From assembly GCA_964017185.1 (NCBI GenBank), contig OZ024869.1:68294315-68358314 (forward strand): a stretch of 64,000 nt of DNA, in the 5' to 3' direction. Source of the stretch: Rugalucina vietnamica. Its lineage: Eukaryota; Mollusca; Bivalvia; Lucinida; Lucinidae. The number at the start of each line of letters is the position of its first letter. The stretch's first letter is position 1. The position numbers were made by a program, and so were the translations under genes. Below, one piece after another: positions 1 through 11,900 of this stretch. The notes under the pieces were generated by a model. The model made no database searches. It was not told the origin of the DNA and was given only the letters and a program-made list of their open reading frames with translations.

Positions 1-310
1 TAATTATAATTACTTTCAAATACTTTCAAATACATTTCACTTTCCCACTGCAAATTAAGCCACAACTAGAAACTAAATGGTACAGATAGTGAAAGTTGAG
101 CAACAACTAGAAACTAAGTTGTACAGATAGTGAAACTTGAAAAACAAAAAATAAGTAAAGCAAGCAAGCACAGTAATTGTACAATCAAATTTAAAATCCC
201 AACACAGACATTCACAACCAAGATCAGAAAACACCACAAAAATTAAAACATGCATGAAGAGCAAAATGACTAAATCTTTCCCATTCCCAACAAGGTAGCT
301 GCTATTAAGA
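1..310. repeat. Copy of a dispersed repeat shared with 31985-32165
   Basis: ATTTAAAATCCCAACACAGACA (178-210) and TCTTTCCCATTCCCAACAAGGTAGC (near 275-300) recur in similar form at 32040-32065 and 32145-32160. Bases 1-45 are the inverted form of the GAAAGTAATTGTAATGTATTTG block seen at 1260-1300. No gene is seen in 310-1000. Confidence 0.5.
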
Positions 311-1019
311 CTTGGTTATTCAATTAAAACCAAATTTAAAATATTTTGTCACTTGCCGAACTCAGATGTTTTAGATGCCAGATGCATTAGAAAAAAAATA
401 ATAAAAATAAATATATTAATCCTACTATAGGAAATTCTGGAAGATGATGTTGTATTTTTGCCTCAGTATAGTTAACACTGACAGCTCATAAAAATTTCCC
501 CTTTATTTGCTGGGGGGTTTAAAGAAATTGGACAAACAATGATTAGTTCTACTCATGTCTTCATGCATAGCTGATTTCACAGGTAAATTCATTAAGCCGG
601 CCAGAGCATAAAAATGTGTTCTTATTTGTTTGTTTTTTACATGAATCTCAAGTGTAGCATTTGAGTATTCTACATGATGAATGACTTGTGAAGTTCTGAA
701 GTTAGAAATCAAATGGTCTACAGGTTATAGAGATTACAAAAATCAAGAGCAAAACTAAACAAGATTTTATGGTTAAAATGACATTTTCCTGTGCCTTGTC
801 CTACATCACAAAGGTGTAAAAAATCTTTTGTTAAAATAGTCAGCCCATGTGAAAAGTACCTTGGGCATCCAAATTGCTACCTGTTGTTAGTATATACTAT
901 TGAGCTTTGTCACAATTATGACAAATGGATCTTCTTATGAAATGGCTAGTCTCTAAATAACAGTTTACATGCCATAGTGAGATGTGAATGTTAATTTGTA
1001 TCAAGGCACTCATTCCGCT

Positions 1020-1163
1020 CAATTTGAAATGGTTGCACCAGTTTTAAGCAATTTTGAAATTCCTCCTGACACAACGGGAAATGTTAAAGCCAAATGCAAG
1101 CACTGTGCGTCATGGATATCGGGGAGGACAGATTCCACATCAAACTTTTTGACACACATTTGA
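1020..1163 (+). pseudogene. BED zinc-finger fragment of a hAT-type transposase (copy 1)
   Basis: The frame reads QFEMVAPVLSNFEIPPDTTG, then NVKAKCKHCASWISG and STSNFLTHI, then TGA. The CxxC...H pattern plus STSNFLTH is the BED finger typical of hAT transposases. The last zinc ligand is lost after the stop. The fragment is a relic inside a 312-bp repeat unit. Confidence 0.7.
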
Positions 1164-1331
1164 AAAGTAATTGTAATTGTAATCATTATTGTTCTAAATT
1201 GTAATCATTACATTTCCTATGGTCTGGTAATTGTAATGTAATTGTAATCATTCATCACTGAAAGTAATTGTAATGTATTTGAATACTTTTGAAAGTATTT
1301 GACTCCAGCCCTGCAAGGCACTCATTCCGCT

Positions 1332-1475
1332 CAATTTGAAATGGTTGCACCAGTTTTAAGCAATTTTGAAATTCCTCCTGACACAACGGGAAATGTTAAA
1401 GCCAAATGCAAGCACTGTGCGTCATGGATATCGGGGAGGACAGATTCCACATCAAACTTTTTGACACACATTTGA
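1332..1475 (+). pseudogene. BED zinc-finger fragment of a hAT-type transposase (copy 2)
   Basis: This is a near-identical copy of the fragment 312 bp upstream, with the same premature TGA after FLTHI. Confidence 0.7.
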
Positions 1476-1634
1476 AAAGTAATTGTAATTGTAATCATTA
1501 CTGTTCTAAATAATTGTATTTGTAATCATTACATTTCCTATGGTCTGGTAATTGTAATGTAATTGTAATCATTCATCACTGAAAGTAATTGTAATGTATT
1601 TGAATACTTTTGAAAGTATTTGACTCCAGCCCTG

Positions 1635-2799
1635 TAGGTCATTCATATGAGGTGAATTCCTCGGTGTTTATCGCTGTAACCTTACTGAATTAAAATCAGA
1701 AAATATGAGATAAAAAAAAAACATATTAATAAAAGCTTTGCATGTCTTTTTAGATCTTCATTATTTATTCAACTCAAGGTATGAACCCCGTTATCAGCCT
1801 GACAAATTATGATTTTATAAGCGTCTAAATATTATTAAATCACAGCGATATTGACCGAGATATATGTACCCTCGATAGTATGAGCGAAGAGGCGGGAAAT
1901 GTGCAGTTCCAGTAACCAATATTGATTTTTTCAAACGAAAGAGTAGCTTGCTGACCGAGTCAATAGACGGGTTGCGATCTGGCGATTTATGTTGTTCTCC
2001 CGGTTGAACCATCCAACATGAAAAAAAAAAAAAACAGTTTTTTTTTGTTTTGTTTTTTTTTTTCATTGGTCTTTTTCACCAGACGGTAAATTGTTGAAAG
2101 TTGCCACCGGTTTACATTTCATTTTCAAGACATTAGTCTGTTAGTCATGTTACAGACACAAGTGTTGCAAATTGGTCATATAGGTAGCTTAATTAGTAAA
2201 CATATTCGCTTAATCACTCAATTAAATTAGTAAAAATAAATACAATTCAAGACAACCTAAATGTGTTTACACAACAAAACACAAAAGAAATTGGCAATCT
2301 GCAATCACGGGAAAATTAATTGTGTTTAATAGCTCCGGCGTTTATATACGTTTCCGGTTTAGTGCGTAAGCGCTACCTGGTGGCGAGAATGGTTTTCAGT
2401 GCACCTAAAAGTGTTTTTTTACAATATTCGATAATGAAGAGATACAGTATCGGGGAAAATCTCAAAAATGAAAAATATGTCTTCAATTTTCTGCAAATCA
2501 ATTTAATTTTAATAAAATAACAGGTAGTCTATATTATAGCGATATGATATGTATGTTGTACATGCAACCTGTCAGCACTGGAATTGTGAAAGACTGTTTT
2601 GACATGCGTCTGGTCAGGAATATACACTTGAAATTACTATCGATGGGGGTAAACATGACTTTAATAATGGAAAATGAAATTAGAACCTGACGGTCCGCGA
2701 ATGCTTTTCAAAGTGCCTAAAAATAATAGTATAAATAGTGGACTCACCCAAATAATAATGATGGGCAAGTCCATTCGTCATAAAATCGGTTAATTTCAG
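1635..2799. other. Region upstream of the kelch-like BTB exon, no gene recognised
   Basis: It holds A/T-rich sequence, homopolymers at 2018-2064 and small unsupported open frames. The missing first exon of the kelch-like gene may lie here or further left. I could not identify it. Confidence 0.4.
2738..2796 (+). repeat. Dispersed 60-bp repeat abutting the kelch-like BTB exon
   Basis: AGTGGACTCACCCAAAT...GTCCATTCGTCAT...GGTTAATTT aligns with 44391-44447 (+) and, inverted, with about 61628-61675. It runs into the TTTCAG acceptor. Confidence 0.55.
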
Positions 2800-2801
2800 A
2801 C

Positions 2802-2918
2802 AAAGAAAGTTGCTGTCAGAGGTCGTTTGCAGCGGACACCTTGGAACAAATGCACAAGTTCTATCAGGAGGAGCAGTTCTGTGATTTCAACATCAAGGTC
2901 GAGGGCAGGCTTTACAAG
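2802..2918 (+). CDS. Kelch-like exon encoding the first BTB strand
   Basis: This encodes ...FAADTLEQMHKFYQEEQFCD and FNIKVEGRLYK, the usual start of a BTB domain (phase 0 at the GT donor, 2919). The acceptor is probably TTTCAG ending at 2799, with CAG at 2819 as an alternative, so the left edge is uncertain by up to about 20 bp. Confidence 0.8.
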
Positions 2919-5900
2919 GTATATTCTGCAAATAACTAAGCTGCGCAGCTTTTACTAGTGGTGCATATGCTTTTCAGTTCATACATAGTTAACCCTTAAT
3001 CCGCAGCAAAATATTTTACCGATTCACGGATTGGGCACTGCTGACAAATTCAGAGCGCTTTTATGATTTTCTACTGTTTGCGTTTAAAACCATATAACTT
3101 TGTCACAAACAAGCTTCATCGAAAAACCAAATGGAAGATCAAAAGGCCATTGAATTATCTATCAAATAAACCAAAAATCATAAATGATGTTTGTGAATAA
3201 TACTTGAAGCAATGACAAAACGAGTCAAAAAACACACAAAATTTTCTATTTCAAATCTGTTACGAGAGTCAATTTTGTATGAAAAAATTGACAATGGGGG
3301 ATATTGTCAACTCAGTTTACCTTATTCACCCCCTAACACCCAAAATGCAAGAATTCCTCATCAGAGTCTTTTTTTGAAGTAATATTCAACTTTTTATCTC
3401 TCCGGTGTCGGTATAGTTCCTTTGTGTCGGCCATTGCAAAATCTTGAAAACAAGATTATATTGTTTTCATTTAGCATAATAAAAATTCCCATTAAATGTT
3501 CCATATAAACTAAACATATGCTCAGTACAGGGCCTTTTGGGAAAGTCTTTATGACATAATGTGTCCTCCCATTGAATTTCACTGTTGGACTCGATCGAAA
3601 AGGAAAGAATGTACAAAAACAACATATGAGCCGCCCCGTGGGAAAACCAACAATCTGCATATGCGAAAACAAAGGCGCAGATCAGCTTCGTGGTAACCCC
3701 GAAGCTGATCACGCCTTTGTTTTCGCTACTCGGATAGTGCAATTCCTCCTCTACTTAACTCCAAAATTTCAAGCTTCTAGCCTGCTTCTGTAGCTGTACA
3801 GGCCGGTTTGTGTCGGACCTGTTCGGAAACCACATTGTTGGTTTTCCCACGAGGCGGCTCATATGTTGTTTGCGGCATTGACAGACTTTACAGCTGGGGT
3901 TTAAGGGTTAAAACACTTTATATTTTAGTGAGTAGCTAGCAGGTTTGTGTCTGTGCTATAGCTATACGCATAATACCAAAAACAAGACTTTTTTTTTTTT
4001 CAGATCAAACTTTTAAATCAGACTGATATAACAATAAATATAACTCAACTTTTGATGTTTCTTTAAAGGTGTTTAGTGATGGTATTGATTAAAACAACAA
4101 ATGCTAAGATGTCTGCTGTGATTGGGGATTAAAAATTTTGTTTGTATGTTTGTATTTAGGTTTTGCATTCCAGTTAACATTTTTCAATCATGTTGGGACG
4201 GAGCCATGTTGAGCCACCTCTTCCTGGGTACATGTATTTACTAGTATTTGTATATGTGTCTTTCTCAAGGATGCATGATGATGGCTCGGGAGCCTCCTTA
4301 GTGGGGTTGTGCAAATTTTGCCATTCTGATGGCTCTTTGATGCAGCAACTTTTTCATATCCTTAAAGTCATGGAACTTTATTTTAGGTTCATCGTCTTGT
4401 CCTTGCAAGTTGTAGCGACTACTTCAAAGCCATGTTGTCGCATGATATGATGGAAACCAGACTTGATACAACTGACCTCAAAGGGGTCACGGTGAAAGGC
4501 CTTGACCCGCTTATCCATTATGCATATACGGGTGATCTCAAATTGACGCTAGAAAATGTACACGAAGTGATGTGTGCCGCTATGTTCCTACAGATAGAAA
4601 AAGCAACCAAGTTGTGTATAGCATTTCTAAAGGAAAAAATGACCTTTGAAAATGCTGAAGAATTGTTGAATATAGGAGAGATATTCTCTATTCCAGAGTT
4701 AAAGGAGTATTATAGGAATTATATTCTTAAGAACTTCCTTCAGTTCGTAGAGACGGATATGTTTCTAAATTTAGATGCGGAAACTTTAGCGGATTACCTG
4801 GAGGATGATGCCTTAGTGACTACCTCTGAATCTATTCTGTTCCATCACTGTTTACGTTGGTATAATCATGACAAGGAAAACAGAGAAAATGATGCCTTTA
4901 CTGTGTTTGAAAAGGTTCGAATGTGTGTTGATGGTTGGGGTGTACTTGGTTTCGCCCCAACTGTTGAACCCTTTATATCAAATGAGCAGTGCAAAGGCCT
5001 TCTTGAAGACTGTCGGCACTACATGCACGAAGCTACAAAACGTTACATAACAAACAATCACAGAACTCGTGTCCGTTCCACTCAACAGACAATTATCCAA
5101 ATGGGTGGCTTGATTCGAGGATTGGAATTTGACGATCCTTTCGAAGAAATGTTAAGCATTCCAGAGAATGAACTCCGTGGCTGGGACCGCAATCATTACT
5201 TCCACCCCAGTCTCAAACAGTGGTATCCCCTGGGGATTCTGGGTAATTGGATTACCCGGCTCTCTCACCAGAAAGCCGTTGAAGTGAACGACTGTGCTAT
5301 TCTGACGGGAGGGTACGACTACGTTCTTGACGATACGGTACAGAGGATCTGTGTTAAGGACGTGAAAATGTTCTCAGCTCAGGGCCACTTTCAGTTCTGG
5401 GACATGAACCCTATGCAACATGGCAGAGCTCACCATGCTGCCGTGTACCTAGAACGTAAGTGTATTCTATTCTTCTAGTGACCCACATACATGTAGTTTT
5501 GGTTGTATGTGTTACTTTCAAGATAACTTTTTCACATATCTCTAAAATAATAATACATGGACAATCAACTCAAACATAGGTTAAAGAAATATAGGATTTG
5601 TTTTCTGTTTCTACTTTTAAGAAAATAGCAATATTTCAGCTGAAAAAAGGTAGTCAAAAATGGCATTTGTTCGAAAATAAATGAAAGTGTAATGTTTAAA
5701 GAGTAAAGTCACTTACAGTGGGGGAACACTAAGTATGGGCAACATAACACCTAAGTTCTTTCTAATGTTGCAAACATTCTCTAGAAATTCATTGATGGAT
5801 TGTTAACTTCTTTGTGAAGTAGTGAAGAGATTACCCTATCAACTTGCCAACATAAAAATAATTTTCCTAACAATTTTCATGTGGTGATTGATTCATAAAG

Positions 5901-8900
5901 CAAGTTAGATTGGTACACAATTGAAATTAGCAGATTTGGCCATCTATTATTGGTTCTCTCCAGGGTTGTCAACAGTTGACCAGAGCAATTTGCAATTGAT
6001 TTGAATTGTGGAAAAGTAGGAAATTTAAGTTTGGCCACCCTAGCCAATTTAAAGATAAAGTAGTACGAAAAGAACCATTCAGTCACTTTTCCCATAGTTT
6101 GTCTTCTTTAGCTGTAATCATTCACCATTTCCAACCATTCCATATGACTGAATTTCAGGTTGCATCTATGTGATAGCTGGTAAGGATGATCGTCAGTCAT
6201 TGTCGTCCGTCGAGAAGCTCACCTGTGATACTGAAACCTGGAGTTACGTCAAGGCTTTACCGCAGAAAATATGGGATCATGCTGCGGTGACATGTGAAGG
6301 AAAGGTATATTAAATGCTTGGATTTTCCTCACAAATATATCAGAACTGCATTGTTCACAAGTTTGTTCCACTCTATTTGACATCAAACAAAACGGTCATG
6401 GCAAGTTGTTCCCATACAGGTATTTGCATCCCACAGTCTTATATTGGTTTCATCTGTATTTGAGCCGCCTCGTGGGAAAACCAACAATGTGGTTTCCGAA
6501 CAGGTTCGACACAAACCTGCCTGTACAAGCACAGAAAAGAGCTAGAAGCTTGAAATTTTATATTTAAGTAGAAGAGGAATTGTACTATCCGAGTAGCGAA
6601 AACAAAGGCGCTGATCAGCTTCGCGGTTACCGTGAAGCTGATCTGCCTCTTTGTTTTCGCATATGCAGATTGTTGGTTTTCCCATGAGGCGGCTCATTTA
6701 TTATGGCGTATTTATTTTGGTTGTCTCTGGATAATCATTGTGAAGATAGTGTAGCGGGATAGCCTCCCTTGAAAAAAATAGGTTGGTGCAACGTATTAGT
6801 GGCATATTTAGTGCTTGTAATATGCAGATTTCAAACTCGAAACTTTGTGAATCGAGTAAGTGTTGAGTATATAGCGCAGTAAACCACCCTTGGTGGATGA
6901 GCATGCTTTTCCACCGACGAGATTTGCTGTGGCTTGGTTCGGCTGCAAGTTACATTTGGAGGCAGTGGTGGGATGATGACAACTGCCAGAACGGAGTTGC
7001 CTTACCCATGTAGTCCCCAGGCCAAGACTCCGGACGATACTTCTCGGAGGGGGAAGTAAGTTCATGACTGGATAGCCTCCCTTGGAAAAATATGTCGGTG
7101 CAACGTATTAGCGGCATATTGAGTGCTTGTAATATGCAAATTTCAAACTCGAAACTTTGTGAATCGAGTAAGTGTTATATAGCGCAGTAAACCACCCTTG
7201 GTGGATGAACATGCTTTTCCACCGACGGTTTGCTGTGGCTTTACTCGGCTGTTTGTTACAACAGTAAAGATACTGATCAATATAAATACATGTAGGCAAA
7301 ATCTTTGAATTTGCTGGCTCATGATTGTTGTGTCCTCTGTTCACAGATCTATGTATGTGGTGGGGTAGACAGACTTGAAGTGAAGAAGAATGTCTGGTGT
7401 TATGATCCTGCTAGGAATAACTGGTCTAAGAGGGCGCCACTCAATAGTGGTAGGTGCAGGAATGGGGTACATTTGAGTACCCGGAAGAAATTTGCCAAAA
7501 TGATTGATGAAATAAAAATCTGTGGACTCTTTGAGCATACTGATAGTCACCAGTTCTGATATTAATGGGGTGGTACATGTAAATTATTTATAACCCTGTA
7601 TACCTGTGTCCTGTGATGCAACCAAGTTTGTTAAAGCTCAGATTGATGCAACATCACACATGACAAAATGGAGTGCATTAATTATAAGCCTGATCCATTG
7701 GGCAACAAGCTACAACAAAGCCATATTGATTTGGCAACAACCTATAGGGAGGCAATGAATTCTTCACTGTAGGTTGTTGCCCAGTCAATCATGTTTCCAA
7801 TCACAGCACTCCACTATGTCACATGATATTATTTTCATCAATCTGTAAGAAGTTTGGTTGCATCAGGGGTATATACAGTGTCAATCATCGTATTTTGTTT
7901 ACTGGCATGTCAAGTGTCAAATTTAAAAAAGAAATTGCTCTTTCCCAGAACATAGTCTCCTTAGGAAGGTTTTGTGTTGATTATTTTGCATATTTTACAG
8001 CTCGTGCAGGCCATGGTGTAGTGTGTATAGGCAAGTTTCTGTACACAGCTGGTGTCTACAACAGTATCTCAATCAGGAACAGGTGCCTTGTATCGTCGGA
8101 GAAATATTAATGATTGTTGTATATTTTACAGCTTGTGCAGGCCATGGCATGGTGTGTATAGGGAAGTTTCTGTACACGGCAGGTGGCTACAACAGTATCT
8201 CAATAAGGAATAGATGCCTTGTGTCGGTAGAGAAATATTGATAATTGTTGTATATTTTACAGCTTGTGCAGGCCATGGCATGGTGTGTATAGGGAAGTTT
8301 CTGTACACGGCAGGTGGCTACAACAGTATCTCAATAAGGAATAGATGCCTTGTGTCGGTAGAGAAATATTAATGATTGTTGTATATTTTACAGCTCGTGC
8401 AGGCCATGGGGTGGTGTGTATAGGGAAGTTTCTGTACACGGCCGGTGGCTACAACAGTATCTCAATAAGGAACAGATGCCTTGTGTCGGCAGAGAAATAT
8501 TCTGTAGAGACTGATCAGTGGACAAAAATCACTGGCCTGGACTCTGGCATAGCTCACTTTGGAATGTTAGGTAACTATTCAGAGGGATTTCTATGAGCCG
8601 TCGTGAGAAAACCTATAGTCATAAACAAAGACGCAGACCAGCTTCGCAGGAACTGCGAAGCTGATCAAAGCCTTTGTTTTCGCTACACGTATAGTACAAT
8701 TCCTCTTCTTTCTAAATCCAAAATTTCCAGTCTCTAGTCATCTTCTGTACTTGTACAGCTCTTTTTGTGCCAGACCTGGTCAGAAATCCTGAAGACTGGT
8801 TTTCTCGCATTGTGGCTCAAATTATAGGACCATTTCGGTATACCTTATAGGTATATTTTTGGCAGAAAACACTATTAAAGCATATAGAACATTAATCGGC

Positions 8901-11900
8901 AAATTTCAGTTTATATAATGCCACTTGTTATAATCGTTTTGATTCAGTGTGAAAATGTCCTTCATGGCATACAGCCCTTAATTCTTGCCAGATTTTCAGT
9001 CTGTGAAAAATGAATTGTGAAATTTTAGTAGGCTTGACAGTAAGTGTGGTTATGGTATTCAAAGGAAGAAAAAAATAACAATTTTCAATATTTTGTGTAT
9101 CAAATATCACTACATGTATTTTGAATTTTTTCCTTACATTGTTTTTCCAGCGCTCAACAAGAGAATTGTGATACTAGGTGGGGTAGACACTGCAGTCTCT
9201 GTCATTCACAATGCATGAATATGACCCTGAGCAAAAAAACATGACCTTATAGCCTCTATATCTCAACAAGGTTTTATTGAACCAGTTTTTGCGACACTGC
9301 AGTCTCTGTCATTCACAATGCATGAATATGACCCTGAGCAAAAAAACATGACCTTATAGCCTCTATATCTCAACAAGGTTTTATTGAACCAGTTTTTGCG
9401 ACACTGCAGTCTCTGTCATTCACAATGCATGAATATGACCCTGAGCAAAAAAACATGACCTTATAGCCTCTATATCTCAACAAGGTTTTCTTGAACCAGT
9501 TTTTGCGATCTCACCATGGCGAGAGTGCATATATTATTGAACAGGGCTGGAATCTTGTTGTTAATCGACCACACTTCCGGTCGTACTTGATTGGACAAGG
9601 CAGCTTCGATTGGGTCACCCTAAATATCGCATGCCGGCTTTGGTATGAAAGCTCACGTTGAACCGGCCTGTCAGAGTCTTTTCGGTCTGTGGTTATCCCC
9701 GTGGGTTTATACGTGGTCATACAGTGAAATTAGTGCTGAGAGATTGCAAGCGTTTTGGAAATGCTTATACTTGTGTTTATATATTTATACATATTTCATA
9801 AAATGTTTCAGTGCTCAACAAGAGAATTGTGATATTGGGTGGTGTAGACACTGCAGGCTCTCTGTCGTCTACAATGCATGAGTATGACCCTGAGAAAGAC
9901 AGGTGGAAGGTGTTTGGGGAGCTGCCTAGACCAATCAAAAGTAAGTACAATATGAGCCGCGTCAGGAGAAAAGCGGATATTTGCCATTATATAAACAAAA
10001 ACGCAGATGTGCAGTAACTGCTCAGCTGATCAGCGCCTTTGTTTTTGCTACTCGATAGTACCTCCACTTAAATCCAAAATTTCAAGCTTCTAGCCTTATT
10101 CTGTGACTGTACACGCCGTTTTTTGTCGGACCTGGTCGGAAACCCCGAAGATCGTTTTTCTCGTGTAGCAGGTCATGTATTTAATTCAAAGGTATTCTGA
10201 GCTTAGCAAGGACTCGAATGATTAATTTATAGTCTAAGCAACTGCCAAATATCTTCACTGCCTTGACATGGATTTGTCACATTTTCAGTTAGGTTAAATT
10301 AACCTAACTGAAAATGTGACAAATCCATGTCTTCTACCCTGTTGTATGGTTAGGTTTCTTCTACCCTGTTGTATGACCTGCAATGCATGGTGACTGAGTG
10401 TTCAAGAATGTGTTCAAACCGTTCTGTTGCATTGTAGTTTTTCCGCAACTCGCGAGTACAGGCATCTCCACTCTCTTTACGGATTAAGTACTGAGGAACA
10501 GTGATCTATGTGGACAGAATCATTATGTTGATTGAGAAGTTGTGCTGCAAACTTATTCAAGTATAATAAATGAAAGTGTGACTTATTCAAGTATAATTAA
10601 TATAAGTGTGTTGTAATATTGTTGTAAATCCTCTTTATGATATGAGCCCGTGCATGAGAAAACCAACAATTTGGGTTTTGAACAGGTCCGACACAAACCA
10701 AGCTGTACAGTCACAGAATAAAGCTTGAAGCTCGAAATTTCGGATTTAAGTAGAAGAGGGATTGTACTATCTGTGTAGCGAAAACAAAGGTGCTGATCAG
10801 CTTCTTGGTTACCGCGAAACTGATCTGGGCCATTGTTTTCACCTAAGCATTTGGTTGATTTTCTTATTCAGTGGCTCATATTCAAAGAGATATACTGATA
10901 TTTCAGACATGGCCTGCTGTGCAGTGACAGTAAAACTGACAGACACTGGCTGTATGGAAGACGAATCCGATGAAATCTCAGACCATTATAATCATATGTA
11001 AGTTGTCAAAGCCTGTGATATCTTGACATAAACTGTGACACAGATCATATTGACAAAGGTTTGTATGAAAGCAAATGATTGAACTCCACTAGTAGTGCAG
11101 TTCTAGCATCAAGATTGCTTGCAGAAACATTACTGTTCTCTTATTGCTTACATTATGAAAACATGCCTATGCATTGTACAGATTTTTATTGTAAAACTTA
11201 AAATTTTCAGTAGAAAATTCTTTAATTTCTTATTTTTAGCTCACCTGAGCCATTAGGCTCACAAGGTGAGCTTATAGGATGGCCATGATCCGGCGTCCGT
11301 CCGTCGTCGTCGTCGTCCACCATTTTCAAAGATCTTCTTCTCTGAAACGGCTTGGCCAATCAAAGCCAAATTTTATATGAAGCATCTATAGGAAGGGGGA
11401 ACCAATGTGTATATAAATGATCCAGGTCACATGACCAAGATGGCTGCCATGCCCATATATGGTAAAAACCCTTCAAAAATCTTCTCCAGAACCAGTGGAC
11501 CAATTTCAACGAAACTTGGCATGAAGCATGGATGGCTCAAGCACTACAATGTGTATATAAATCGTGACCCTGTGATGACCTTGACCTATTTTATGGCAAG
11601 GTCAACATAGGTCGCCAATGCATTTGAATGGGGAAAAATTTTAAAATGTCATTTCAAGTGAACATCTTGCAGGAAATGGGCAGTAGGACTGAATATTGAT
11701 GATTCTGAAAAACATTTGACCCCAGGGGCTCATGTGCCCCCACTCCGGGGCAATATACCTGTACATTACCATAATATTCAAACATCATCTCCTCTGAAAC
11801 CGCTTGGCCAATCAAAGCCAAATTTTATGTGAAGCATCAATAGGAAGGGGGAACCAATGTGTATATAAGAAATCCAGGTCACATGACCAAGATGGCCACC

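Larger units (their letters stand above)
1002..1634 (+). repeat. Tandem duplication, two units of about 312-321 bp
   Basis: The unit runs from CAAGGCACTCATTCCGC to GACTCCAGCCCTG, at 1002-1313 and 1314-1634. Each holds the BED relic followed by a run of AATTGTAATCATT-type repeats. The high similarity indicates a recent duplication. Confidence 0.85.

Noticed and set aside
2320-2520. 66-codon plus-strand open frame as first exon of the kelch-like gene
   Set aside because: Its sequence does not resemble a kelch-like N-terminus and no convincing donor links it in phase to 2802; left unassigned.
8001-8393. Treating the first three kelch-exon copies as real consecutive exons
   Set aside because: Each lacks a donor and ends in a stop. 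The only splice chain that preserves the kelch frame goes from 7449 to 8394.
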